From contig DXEO01000110.1 in assembly GCA_019114925.1 (NCBI GenBank), positions 1-8,284 of the forward strand: a stretch of DNA of 8,284 nt, written 5' to 3'. Origin of the DNA: Candidatus Corynebacterium faecipullorum (GTDB lineage: Bacteria > Actinomycetota > Actinomycetes > Mycobacteriales > Mycobacteriaceae). Positions 1 through 5,739 of the stretch are shown in pieces (the stretch's first letter is position 1; every line of letters starts with the position of its first letter). The notes below the pieces were generated by a model. The model had not been told where the DNA came from. It searched no databases and was given only the letters and a program-made list of their open reading frames with translations. Made by a program: the position numbers and the translations under genes.

Positions 1-120
1 GAGCACTTCTTCACCCGCTACAAGGATCTGGAGCCGAACAAGGAAGTTACCGGCTCCGGCTGGGGCGACAAGGCTGAGGCAGAGAAGATCCTCGAAGAGG
101 CTAAGGCTCGCTACAAGTAA
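1..120 (+). CDS. ppa: Inorganic pyrophosphatase, C-terminal fragment
   Basis: This is the last 39 codons of a gene whose start lies left of the window, ending in TAA at 118-120. The visible peptide begins EHFFTRYKDLEPNKEV and ends in a charged helix rich in Glu, Ala and Lys. The HFF-x-x-YKDLEP block is the characteristic C-terminal signature of soluble family I inorganic pyrophosphatases of actinobacteria. Those enzymes are cytoplasmic, Mg-dependent hexamers of about 160-170 residues that hydrolyse pyrophosphate to two phosphates and so pull nucleic-acid and other biosynthetic reactions forward. The metal-binding Asp residues lie outside the window and cannot be checked. A strong intrinsic terminator begins about 40 bp after the stop, so the gene probably ends its transcription unit here. 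Confidence 0.88.
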   Translation, partial: EHFFTRYKDLEPNKEVTGSGWGDKAEAEKILEEAKARYK

Positions 121-146
121 GCCGCCGCTTCCGCGTGCCAGCGAGA

Positions 147-247
147 GCACTGTCAGGTACGTTTCGATCAAATAGGGCCCAAAATCCGAGGGGTTGAGAG
201 GTCTTAGTTGATCGAAACGTCTTTTTTCTTTGTCGCCGCGACAGTGC
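147..247. repeat. Outer 8-bp inverted repeat flanking the terminator hairpin
   Basis: GCACTGTC at 147-154 is the exact reverse complement of GACAGTGC at 240-247. The two arms enclose the 159-220 hairpin and its T-tract with 4 bp on the left and 19 bp on the right, giving a nested inverted repeat. The pairing does not extend outward. It may be the edge of a small inserted element or a chance match; 8 bp is too short to decide. Confidence 0.35.
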
Positions 248-280
248 CTGTTGCATGACGTACGATTCGATCAAATAGGG
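158..280 (+). repeat. Direct repeat pair, 20 bp, 19/20 identical
   Basis: The 20 bases at 158-177 (TACGTTTCGATCAAATAGGG) recur at 261-280 with a single T-to-A change at the fifth base. Similarity continues weakly for about 10 bp in a G/C then AAAA context. Each copy is the left arm of an inverted repeat: perfect for the first copy (right arm 208-220) and imperfect for the second (right arm 307-327). The pair therefore looks like a duplicated stem-loop of which the second copy has decayed or diverged. Confidence 0.7.
159..231 (+). terminator. Intrinsic terminator downstream of ppa
   Basis: A perfect 13-bp inverted repeat (ACGTTTCGATCAA at 159-171, complementary to 208-220) continues inward with further pairs, including G-U wobbles, after one mismatch, to about 177/202. 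It is followed immediately by a T-rich run, CTTTTTTCTTT at 221-231. Long stem plus T-tract on the plus strand is the standard form of a Rho-independent terminator and fits the position just after ppa. The loop is larger (about 24-36 nt) than in a typical terminator, and the left arm recurs at 261-280, so the hairpin may have originated as a repeat element. Confidence 0.75.
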
Positions 281-327
281 GGGCCGAAAACAGCGGTTTC
301 TGGGGGCTTAATTGTTAGAACCGTACG
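259..327. repeat. Imperfect inverted repeat just upstream of the DUF559 gene
   Basis: Bases 259-279 can pair with 307-327: CGTACG at 259-264 pairs perfectly with CGTACG at 322-327, and inside this about 11 more positions pair with four mismatches. The right arm ends only 12 bp before the ATG at 340, so it overlaps the likely promoter and leader of that gene. It could be an operator or a second, weaker transcription stop, since no T-run follows it. AbiEi-type proteins are known to bind inverted repeats in their own promoters, which makes autoregulation possible, but this is inference. Confidence 0.5.
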
Positions 328-339
328 CATCGGGGGCAC

Positions 340-1173
340 ATGGAGATTTTCGAGGGACGCGCAGGCACTCGCCGCGCAGCTAAGGGGCAAGCCATCAAGA
401 TTTGTCGCGGTCTGTACTTGTCTGCGGTGCCAACGCCGCGCGAGCTCGCTGAAGTCGTCTCGCGGCGCTGGCCGGACTCAGCTCTGGATGGCTATTCCGC
501 AGCTCAACAGTATCTTGGCCAAGAACTGACCTTTCCGCTTCACTTCCTACGCGCAGGCACGATGGCATCGAGCACGTACTTTCGCAGTCGGCGGGCGCGC
601 CCCAAGGGGCTGGGCAGCATGAACGGGGTGAACGTGTGTAGTCCCCTGCAGTGCATTGAGGCGATGGCGCAGGAGGATGCCGTGGCCTTCATCGAGGCCT
701 TCTTCGCCGGGCCGCACGGACGCTCGCGCATCGAGACCGAGCAGCTGGACTTTCGGCGCCTGCCTAAACACACGCGTGAGGTGCTGGAGAAGGCCATCGT
801 CGGGGCGGATAGCAAGCCAGAGCGCGACCTGACCCGGGGTCTCGAGCCCCACGTCAAGGTCCGCAACAACGTGCGGGTTGGGCCCTACCGCTGGGACTTG
901 GTGCTAGAGGAATACAAGGTGGCCATCGAGGTGGACGGCTATGCCTATCACAAAGGCGAGAACCGGCAGCGTTTCGAAATCGACCGCCAGAAGCTCAACG
1001 ACGCCATCCAGCGCGGCTACCGGCCCCTCCACTTCACCGCCGCCACGATTGAGCACCACCTCGACGTCGCTGTGCACCAGGTTCTCGCGGTCATACAAGG
1101 GCGGGGTGAGTTCGTACCTCCGCCGTGGAAGTGGCACCACTACTGGCGGTGGGAAGGCGAGCGTTGCGGCTAG
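340..1173 (+). CDS. AbiEi-like N-terminal / DUF559 (Vsr-like) nuclease-domain protein
   Basis: A 277-residue cytoplasmic protein of unproven function. Residues 1-30, with the CRGLYL stretch, resemble the end of the winged-helix part of AbiEi/transcriptional-regulator-like proteins (typically 'rRGvY'). Residues 30-150 form the central part typical of such corynebacterial proteins. Residues 155-255 match the DUF559 fold related to Vsr endonucleases. Candidate catalytic PD-(D/E)xK positions are Glu161 in SKPERDL, Asp186 in RWDLVLE, and Glu197 with Asp199 in AIEVDG; the helix RFEIDRQKLNDAIQRGYRPLHFT follows. The ATG at 340 is the only plausible start, because an in-frame TAG lies at 316-318 with no start codon between. 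The G-run at 332-336 is a poor ribosome site, so translation may be weak or leaderless. The short N-terminus suggests part of the winged helix is missing compared with longer relatives. No cognate toxin such as AbiEii is adjacent, so it is an orphan. DNA cleavage or defence activity is inferred from the fold only. Confidence 0.75.
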   Translation: MEIFEGRAGTRRAAKGQAIKICRGLYLSAVPTPRELAEVVSRRWPDSALDGYSAAQQYLGQELTFPLHFLRAGTMASSTYFRSRRARPKGLGSMNGVNVCSPLQCIEAMAQEDAVAFIEAFFAGPHGRSRIETEQLDFRRLPKHTREVLEKAIVGADSKPERDLTRGLEPHVKVRNNVRVGPYRWDLVLEEYKVAIEVDGYAYHKGENRQRFEIDRQKLNDAIQRGYRPLHFTAATIEHHLDVAVHQVLAVIQGRGEFVPPPWKWHHYWRWEGERCG

Positions 1174-1184
1174 ATCGCCGCAAC
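1163..1184. terminator. Possible bidirectional hairpin between convergent genes
   Basis: GTTGCGGC at 1163-1170 is perfectly complementary to GCCGCAAC at 1177-1184, with a 6-nt loop that contains the TAG stop of the upstream plus-strand gene. It sits between two convergent genes, where a shared terminator is expected. No T-run follows on either strand, so termination would be weak or need Rho. Confidence 0.4.
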
Positions 1185-1214
1185 ATGCTTAAGAGTCGCA
1201 ACGTACTTAAGAGC
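1179..1214. repeat. Two tandem 18-bp repeats at the convergent gene ends
   Basis: CGCAACATGCTTAAGAGT at 1179-1196 is followed directly by CGCAACGTACTTAAGAGC at 1197-1214, matching at 15 of 18 positions. The second copy contains the stop codon (complement of 1207-1209) and the last two codons of the minus-strand peptidase gene. The first copy overlaps the right arm of the 1163-1184 hairpin. A period of 18 preserves reading frame, so a local duplication here would be harmless to the peptidase. Confidence 0.6.
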
Positions 1215-2139
1215 CGCAGTGGGAAGCGAGCCAGCCGTCGAGCTCGGATTCCGGGGCATCGGGAGCGATGGGGTCCTCGGCGAATTCCTCGCCCGTACGC
1301 GCCTTATCCTTAGCCGTGGTGAGCATGAGCGAGCGGCCATCCGGATAGTCCAGGACCACGTTGGCGGAGGCATAGCCGGCGGTCGGCTCACCGAAGGTGC
1401 GCACGTTATCCAAACCACGGAAAGCCAAGAGGGTGGCTTCGGCGGAGGAGGCGGTCTCGTCGTCGGTGAGCACGGCGACGGGAATGTTCAGCTTGCCGCC
1501 CGACGTGGTGGTGGGTGTGCCGCCGCCGGTAACGGAATTGCCGTCGATGACCACATCAGATGTGCCCATGCGGCTAACGAAGGAGAGCGCGGTGCCATCC
1601 GGCAGCAGGGGGCTAAGCCCCGCGTACATCGGGCCCATATCGCCGCCGTCATTTCCGCGCAGGTCCACCACGGCGGCGCAGGCCTCCGGGTGGGCGCTCA
1701 GACCTTGAGCCAAGGTATCGGCATAGGCCTGGCCATCATCGTGGCGGCTGATGGAGGGCACGGTAGCGCGCAGGACGCCATCGTTGAAGACGACCGCGGG
1801 CCCGGTGCTTTCGGCGGCCTTTTCCTTTTCGGTGCTAAAGACCTTGGAGTGCTTGCCACCGGCCGCGTTGATGGCGGCATCAAGGAGTTCGGCGTTAGTG
1901 GGGTCCTCGTTGAAGGCCTCGCGGGCGCGCTGGAATTCTTCGCTCTCGCCGTAGATTCCGGAGATCGCTGCAGTATTTACCATCGCGGTGTTAATGCGCT
2001 TCTCACTCGCATTGAAAAGAAACACGGGCTTGCCCAACAGCGCCCCGCCATAGGAGGGGCCGAAGAAGTACACGGCCGCGGCCACAGCAACGAGGGCAAC
2101 GAGAAAGAGCCCGCCGAAGATTTTCAGTACAGTTTTCAT
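1207..2139 (-). CDS. Membrane-anchored S41 peptidase, NSR (nisin resistance protein)-like
   Basis: A 310-residue protein with an N-terminal anchor (MKTVLK, then a hydrophobic stretch at about 8-27) that places the rest outside the membrane. It has no PDZ domain. S41 features in order: GGKHSKVF at 94-101 with His97; AAVVDLRGNDGG at 155-166; VAVLTDDETASSAEA at 221-235 with candidate nucleophile Ser231; FGEPTAGYASAN at 249-260; and EDPIAPD at 288-294. By counting from the Tsp/CtpA pattern, the catalytic Lys position is Tyr256, so the Ser-Lys dyad is absent. His97 would serve as base instead, as in tricorn-like S41 enzymes and streptococcal NSR, which is also about 320 aa, N-terminally anchored and carries a TASSAEM motif with His98 as catalytic residue. 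The ATG overlaps the permease stop (ATGA), with a strong GGGAGGA ribosome site 8 nt upstream (complement of 2148-2154). Cleavage of a peptide antibiotic is inferred; a generic envelope peptidase is the alternative. Confidence 0.82.
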   Translation of the reverse strand: MKTVLKIFGGLFLVALVAVAAAVYFFGPSYGGALLGKPVFLFNASEKRINTAMVNTAAISGIYGESEEFQRAREAFNEDPTNAELLDAAINAAGGKHSKVFSTEKEKAAESTGPAVVFNDGVLRATVPSISRHDDGQAYADTLAQGLSAHPEACAAVVDLRGNDGGDMGPMYAGLSPLLPDGTALSFVSRMGTSDVVIDGNSVTGGGTPTTTSGGKLNIPVAVLTDDETASSAEATLLAFRGLDNVRTFGEPTAGYASANVVLDYPDGRSLMLTTAKDKARTGEEFAEDPIAPDAPESELDGWLASHCGS

Positions 2140-3536
2140 TCTTTTCGTCCTCCCGTGCGCAGCACATAGCCGCGCAGTGGTTCGACAAGGACAATGGCAA
2201 GCAGCGTGACCAGCCAGCCTATGGCCAGGAAACCAAAGGCCATGAGTATGCGGCCGAGAACGTCGACATCACTGTGTTCGACGCTGGAGAAGAACATCAG
2301 CGAGGCGATGCTGCCGCCGAAGAGGAAGCCGAAGAAGCTCAAGCCCACCACCGGTCCCATGATGGTCAGGGCGCCGGAGCGAAACTGGAAGCCGCGCGGC
2401 ACGCCCATGAGGTCCAGGGAGCGGATGAGCTCCTTGTCCTCAAAGATTCCGGAGACCTGTCCCAGAATGATGGACATGGTGGTCAGCGTGAAGCCAAAGA
2501 TGAGGGTCAATAAGACACCAGTGGAGATGTCCTTGAACACCACGTTCATTCCGGGGTCTTCCTTGAGAACCAGAGCCAAGGCATCAGAGCCCAAGGGCGC
2601 GGCAACGAGGAATCCGGCGAGGTAGCCGAAGAACCCAATGGCAGCACTCCGCTTCCACGCCGGGCGCGCGTTGCCCGCCACTCGCTGGCAGGCCACGAAG
2701 TGCGCGGTGCCGGGAAAGAGGGACATGATGTGCGCACCGAGCTGCAAGATGAATGGGGAAATGAGGTTAATGCTCATCACCATGCCAAACATGACCACGA
2801 TAACCATGGCGGTCGGAGGGCCCGCCTTACCAGCAAGCAACACACCACCGATACCCGCGATGATGAGGAAGACGATGACGCGCCACCAGCGATAGGCCGC
2901 GGGCATCTGGCGCTTGGCCACACCCAGCGGGCTCACCCGCACCCGACGCATGCCGACTAATGCCGCACCAATAGCCAGGAGGAAGAGCACGCCAGCCACT
3001 GCCAGATAACCCCACCACGGGAGGAGAATCTCGGATACAGCAATAGAACGCATCTGGAAGTCCACCTGCGTAAAGACCGGCGCGATGAGCAAGCTGATAA
3101 GCCCGCCGAGCACGATGCCTATGACGGCTTGCAGCCCTGTCTCCACGATGGCCATGCGCTCCACCTGGTGGGAGCTCAAACCCAACAGGCGCAGCGTGGC
3201 CAAGCGCTGCTCCCGGCCGGAGGCACCGAGGACGGCGGCTTGGGCTGTGAGGTTGAACAGCGCCGGAAGAATGAAGGCGCAGGCCAGCAGGGCCAGGGCA
3301 AACCACGGGTAAAGGAAGGCCTCCGTCTCATTGCCAAAGGCTTCTTTGAGCGCGGGCGCGGCTTCCTCGACGTGCTGGGCACGTTGCCAAAACATCCAGG
3401 TACCACCCGCAACCAGGAAGGCGATGGCGGAACCAATGGTCAGGCTCACAATGGCCAGCAAGGAAACGATTCCCGTTCCAGAGCGCGCGCGAATGGATTC
3501 GCGCTGCAGGTCAAAGACTAAAGTCGCGGTGTTCAT
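2136..3536 (-). CDS. FtsX/MacB-like ABC transporter permease, 10 predicted TM segments
   Basis: A 466-residue integral membrane protein. Hydrophobic segments can be read at about 22-50, 76-97, 130-153, 172-195, 217-236, 242-265, 298-315, 338-360, 388-414 and 428-452, i.e. ten. Two FtsX-type modules are visible. In the first, TM2 is followed by a cytoplasmic stretch, GREQRLATLRLLGLSSHQVERM (107-128). The second has the equivalent EDKELIRSLDLMGVPRGFQFRSG (366-388). The 'R-x-L-x-x-L-G-x-x' coupling motif contacts the ATPase. Extracellular loops are short, with no 200-residue domain as in BceB and no long periplasmic domain as in MacB. The gene starts 4 bp inside the ATPase gene and ends 4 bp inside the peptidase gene, so all three are translationally coupled. 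The substrate is unknown; peptide or lipid-like compounds are typical of the family. Confidence 0.87.
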   Translation of the reverse strand: MNTATLVFDLQRESIRARSGTGIVSLLAIVSLTIGSAIAFLVAGGTWMFWQRAQHVEEAAPALKEAFGNETEAFLYPWFALALLACAFILPALFNLTAQAAVLGASGREQRLATLRLLGLSSHQVERMAIVETGLQAVIGIVLGGLISLLIAPVFTQVDFQMRSIAVSEILLPWWGYLAVAGVLFLLAIGAALVGMRRVRVSPLGVAKRQMPAAYRWWRVIVFLIIAGIGGVLLAGKAGPPTAMVIVVMFGMVMSINLISPFILQLGAHIMSLFPGTAHFVACQRVAGNARPAWKRSAAIGFFGYLAGFLVAAPLGSDALALVLKEDPGMNVVFKDISTGVLLTLIFGFTLTTMSIILGQVSGIFEDKELIRSLDLMGVPRGFQFRSGALTIMGPVVGLSFFGFLFGGSIASLMFFSSVEHSDVDVLGRILMAFGFLAIGWLVTLLAIVLVEPLRGYVLRTGGRKE

Positions 3537-4219
3537 CGAATCACCCCGAGGCGGCGGTCATCGTGGATGATGCCATCGCGGATCTCCACGCGGCGCTGCA
3601 TCCAGTCAGCCACCTTCGGGTCGTGCGTGACCATGACCAGGCTCGCACCGGACTGGCGCACGATGGTGGTGAGCATCTGCATGACCTCGTGGCCCGTGGA
3701 CTGATCCAGCGCACCGGTCGGCTCATCGGCGAAAACCACGCCCGGAGAAGCCACCAGCGCACGCGCAATGGTCACGCGCTGTGCTTGACCACCGGAAACC
3801 TGCGCCGGCCGACGCTCCGCCAAACCACCCAGCCCCAGTTGGTCCAGCAGCTCCATCGCGCGCTTGCGGGCCGCACCGCGCGAAGCGCCGTTGAGCATCG
3901 CGGGCAGCGCCACGTTATCCACGTTGCTCAGCTCCGGCAAGAGCTGGCCATCTTGGAAGACGAAGCCGAAGTTGCGCAGGCGGAGGCGGGAGCGGGGGCC
4001 GTCGCCAAGCGCGGAGAGCTCCTCATCCCCGTAGCGCACGCTGCCGTGCGTGGGGGTCAGCACGCCGGACATGCAGTGCAGCAGCGTGGACTTGCCGGAA
4101 CCAGACGGCCCCATGACGGCCACGAGTTCGCCCGGTTCAAGGTCGAGAGAGATTCCGGCGAGCACCGGGCCGCCGCCGAAATCCTTGGTGATGTCTGTCA
4201 GGGAAAGTGTCTGTGCCAT
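3533..4219 (-). CDS. ABC transporter ATP-binding protein (LolD/MacB/BceA type)
   Basis: A 228-residue cytoplasmic ATPase with every nucleotide-binding motif intact: Walker A GPSGSGKST, Q-loop Gln in FVFQDGQLLPE, signature VSGGQAQR, Walker B VVFADEPTGALD with catalytic Glu, and switch His in MVTHD. The EPTGALD D-loop is typical of the MacB/LolD/BceA group that pairs with FtsX-type permeases, and the permease gene follows with a 4-bp overlap. The start is uncertain. ATGs at 4219, 4228 and 4249 (minus strand) are all in frame and none has a convincing ribosome site. MAQTLSLTDI at 4219 is chosen because family members usually begin a few residues before this beta strand; a start at 4249 would add ten residues. 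The gene is divergent from the two-component genes, with a palindrome in the shared upstream region, so control by that response regulator is likely. Confidence 0.9.
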   Translation of the reverse strand: MAQTLSLTDITKDFGGGPVLAGISLDLEPGELVAVMGPSGSGKSTLLHCMSGVLTPTHGSVRYGDEELSALGDGPRSRLRLRNFGFVFQDGQLLPELSNVDNVALPAMLNGASRGAARKRAMELLDQLGLGGLAERRPAQVSGGQAQRVTIARALVASPGVVFADEPTGALDQSTGHEVMQMLTTIVRQSGASLVMVTHDPKVADWMQRRVEIRDGIIHDDRRLGVIR

Positions 4220-4277
4220 GTTTCTCATTTCACCGTCTCGGGTCCTCATAAAGAACAGTCCTAGCGTTGCTCTTTAA

Positions 4278-4295
4278 GGTAGTGCCAGCACTACC
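4278..4295. promoter_or_regulatory. Perfect 8-2-8 palindrome in the divergent promoter region
   Basis: GGTAGTGC at 4278-4285 and GCACTACC at 4288-4295 are exact reverse complements separated by CA. A third copy of the half-site, GGTAGCGC (7/8), lies at 4305-4312 in direct orientation, 27 bp downstream. The site sits in the short spacer between the ABC operon (minus) and the kinase-regulator operon (plus). Its size and dyad symmetry fit a dimeric NarL/LuxR-type regulator such as the one encoded at 5026-5682. It would lie about at the -35 position of a leftward promoter and upstream of a weak -10-like TGTAGT (4298-4303) for the rightward one. No T-run follows, so a terminator is unlikely. Confidence 0.6.
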
Positions 4296-4317
4296 CCTGT
4301 AGTCGGTAGCGCCCGTT

Positions 4318-5022
4318 ATGCTGAAAGCCGTGTTCCGAAGAAAGCCCCAACCCACCAACCATGAGCAGCAGCAGGCGCAGAAGATTGCGCAGCTCACAGC
4401 CTCGCGCCGCGCCATCGCGGATGCCTATGAGGTGGAGCGTGCCCGCATCGAGCGCGACTTGCACGATGGCGCGCAGCAATACCTCGTGGCCGCGAGCATG
4501 AAGTTGGGGGAGGCTCTTCTCGATGCCCCCGCTGACCTCGCCGAGCTTCTTAACGCCGCCAAACAGGACGTGGACCGCGGCCTGCACTCCCTGCGCGCCA
4601 CGGTGCACGGCATCCACCCGCAGGTGCTGCAAGACCATGGTCTTGTGGCTGCGCTTGCCGACGCTGCTTCTTCCCACGGCCCCCACGTCAGCGTCTTCGC
4701 CCCGCATCCTTTGCCAAAGCTCTCCGCTTCCGTGTTGGCCTGCGGCTACTTCTTCGGCACGGAGGCTTTGACGAATGCGGCCAAGCACGCACCCGGCGCG
4801 CCGGTCTCCGTTTTAGTGACCGCGGATGCCTCTTTAAAAATCACCGTGGTGGATGAAGGGCCGGGTGGCGCGCGGGTGGTGCCGGGGCACGGCTTAGCGG
4901 GAATGGCCGAGCGCCTCGTCGCCTTCGGTGGGGAGATGACGCTGAGCTCTCCCCCGGGCGGGCCGACGAGGCTGGCGTGCTCGATTCCTCTTCTTCTCGA
5001 TCGCGGACAGTCAGGAGTTTAA
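4318..5022 (+). CDS. Soluble NarL-family sensor histidine kinase (HisKA_3 + HATPase_c)
   Basis: A 234-residue kinase with no hydrophobic segment and no recognisable sensor domain. A short Gln-rich, probably coiled-coil N-terminus (about 12-40) leads directly to the HisKA_3 dimerisation helix, ERARIERDLHDGAQQ, with phospho-acceptor His49. The ATPase domain follows: N-box EALTNAAKHA with Asn153, VVDEGPGG with Asp179, and GHGLAGMAERL (190-200) as the last glycine box. This is the complete catalytic core of the NarL-partner kinase class. An in-frame TAG at 4300-4302 and the lack of other start codons fix the ATG at 4318, so no sensor domain has been missed upstream. No ribosome site is evident and the mRNA may be leaderless. 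The partner regulator starts 3 nt after the stop. The signal must come from a partner protein, perhaps the adjacent permease, or from the cytoplasm. Confidence 0.9.
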   Translation: MLKAVFRRKPQPTNHEQQQAQKIAQLTASRRAIADAYEVERARIERDLHDGAQQYLVAASMKLGEALLDAPADLAELLNAAKQDVDRGLHSLRATVHGIHPQVLQDHGLVAALADAASSHGPHVSVFAPHPLPKLSASVLACGYFFGTEALTNAAKHAPGAPVSVLVTADASLKITVVDEGPGGARVVPGHGLAGMAERLVAFGGEMTLSSPPGGPTRLACSIPLLLDRGQSGV

Positions 5023-5025
5023 GAA

Positions 5026-5682
5026 ATGAGTTTGAGAATCGTGGTGGCGGATGATTCCGCCATTCTGCGCGAGGGTTTAGCTGGCCTTCTGGAGCGCCGC
5101 GGGCATTCGATTGTGGGCCAGGCGGATTCCGCCCCGGCGTTGGAAGCCGTGGTGGACAAACTGCGCGATGAGCTTCCGGATATCGTCATCACGGACGTGC
5201 GCATGCCGCCGGGCATGGGCGATGATGGCTTGAAAGCCGCCGTGAACTTGAGAAATGCATACCCGGGCTTACCCGTCATGGTGCTCTCTCAGTATGTGGC
5301 CCCGGCATACGCGGTGGAGCTCTTCGACTCCCCCGATGCCGGCACCGGCTACCTGTTGAAGAACCGCGTCTCCGAAGTGCGGAACTTCCTCTCCAGCTTG
5401 GACGTGGTGGCCCAAGGCGGCACCGTCATCGATCCCACAGTGGCACAGGCGTTAATGAGCTCTGGGCGCAGCGGCCTAGGCGAGCTCACCCCGCGCGAGC
5501 GCGAGGTCCTTGAATTGATGTCGCGCGGCAAGTCCAACAAGGACATCGCCGCCGAGCTCGTCCTGTCTTCCGCCGCGGTGGCCAAGCATGTGTCCAACAT
5601 CTTCACCAAGCTGCGTTTAGATCCCAGCGAGGACAACCGCCGCGTCAAAGCAATCTTGGAGTACCTCTCAGCGCATCGCTAA
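5026..5682 (+). CDS. NarL/LuxR-family response regulator
   Basis: A 218-residue DNA-binding regulator. The receiver domain (1-125) has the acidic pair Asp9-Asp10, phospho-acceptor Asp57 in ITDVRMPP, switch Ser88 and conserved Lys112 in GYLLKNRV. After a linker, the C-terminal LuxR-type helix-turn-helix spans about 152-200 (LTPREREVLELMSRGKSNKDIA through VAKHVSNIFTKLRL). It is preceded by AGGAG at 5013-5017, 8 nt before the ATG, and follows the kinase with a 3-nt gap, so the two form one operon and should be a cognate pair. Phosphorylation would favour dimer binding to a dyad site such as 4278-4295, controlling the ABC-peptidase operon and its own expression. The target is inferred from position. 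Confidence 0.93.
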   Translation: MSLRIVVADDSAILREGLAGLLERRGHSIVGQADSAPALEAVVDKLRDELPDIVITDVRMPPGMGDDGLKAAVNLRNAYPGLPVMVLSQYVAPAYAVELFDSPDAGTGYLLKNRVSEVRNFLSSLDVVAQGGTVIDPTVAQALMSSGRSGLGELTPREREVLELMSRGKSNKDIAAELVLSSAAVAKHVSNIFTKLRLDPSEDNRRVKAILEYLSAHR

Positions 5683-5739
5683 AGCTGCAGCCTAACGTCG
5701 AATGCCGTGGTGAGGCGATGAGATACAGCGGGTTGCGGC

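Noticed and set aside
230..529. A 99-codon plus-strand open frame overlapping the start of the DUF559 gene
   Set aside because: It runs out of frame with the recognised protein, shows no domain, and its ATG at 230 falls on the edge of the terminator T-tract.
1219..2169. A 316-codon plus-strand open frame antisense to the S41 peptidase gene
   Set aside because: It is the mirror of a GC-rich coding strand. Its translation is rich in Gly, Ala, His and Arg with no recognisable domain, whereas the minus-strand frame has signal anchor, catalytic motifs and an operon overlap.
3563..4264. A 233-codon plus-strand open frame antisense to the ABC ATPase
   Set aside because: The opposite strand encodes all Walker and signature motifs in order; this frame is a low-complexity His/Arg/Ala shadow.
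2136..5682. Haem exporter HrtBA with the ChrSA two-component system, which are also divergent in corynebacteria
   Set aside because: HrtB is a shorter four-TM FtsX-type protein and ChrS is a membrane kinase, while here the permease has about ten TM segments, the kinase is soluble, and an S41 peptidase is added. Shared architecture, but not the same system.
5683..5739. Terminator between the convergent response regulator and pab genes
   Set aside because: Only a short GCTGCAGC palindrome and a 6-bp pair (5674-5679/5715-5720) with a 35-nt loop can be found, and neither has a T-run. Not enough to call.
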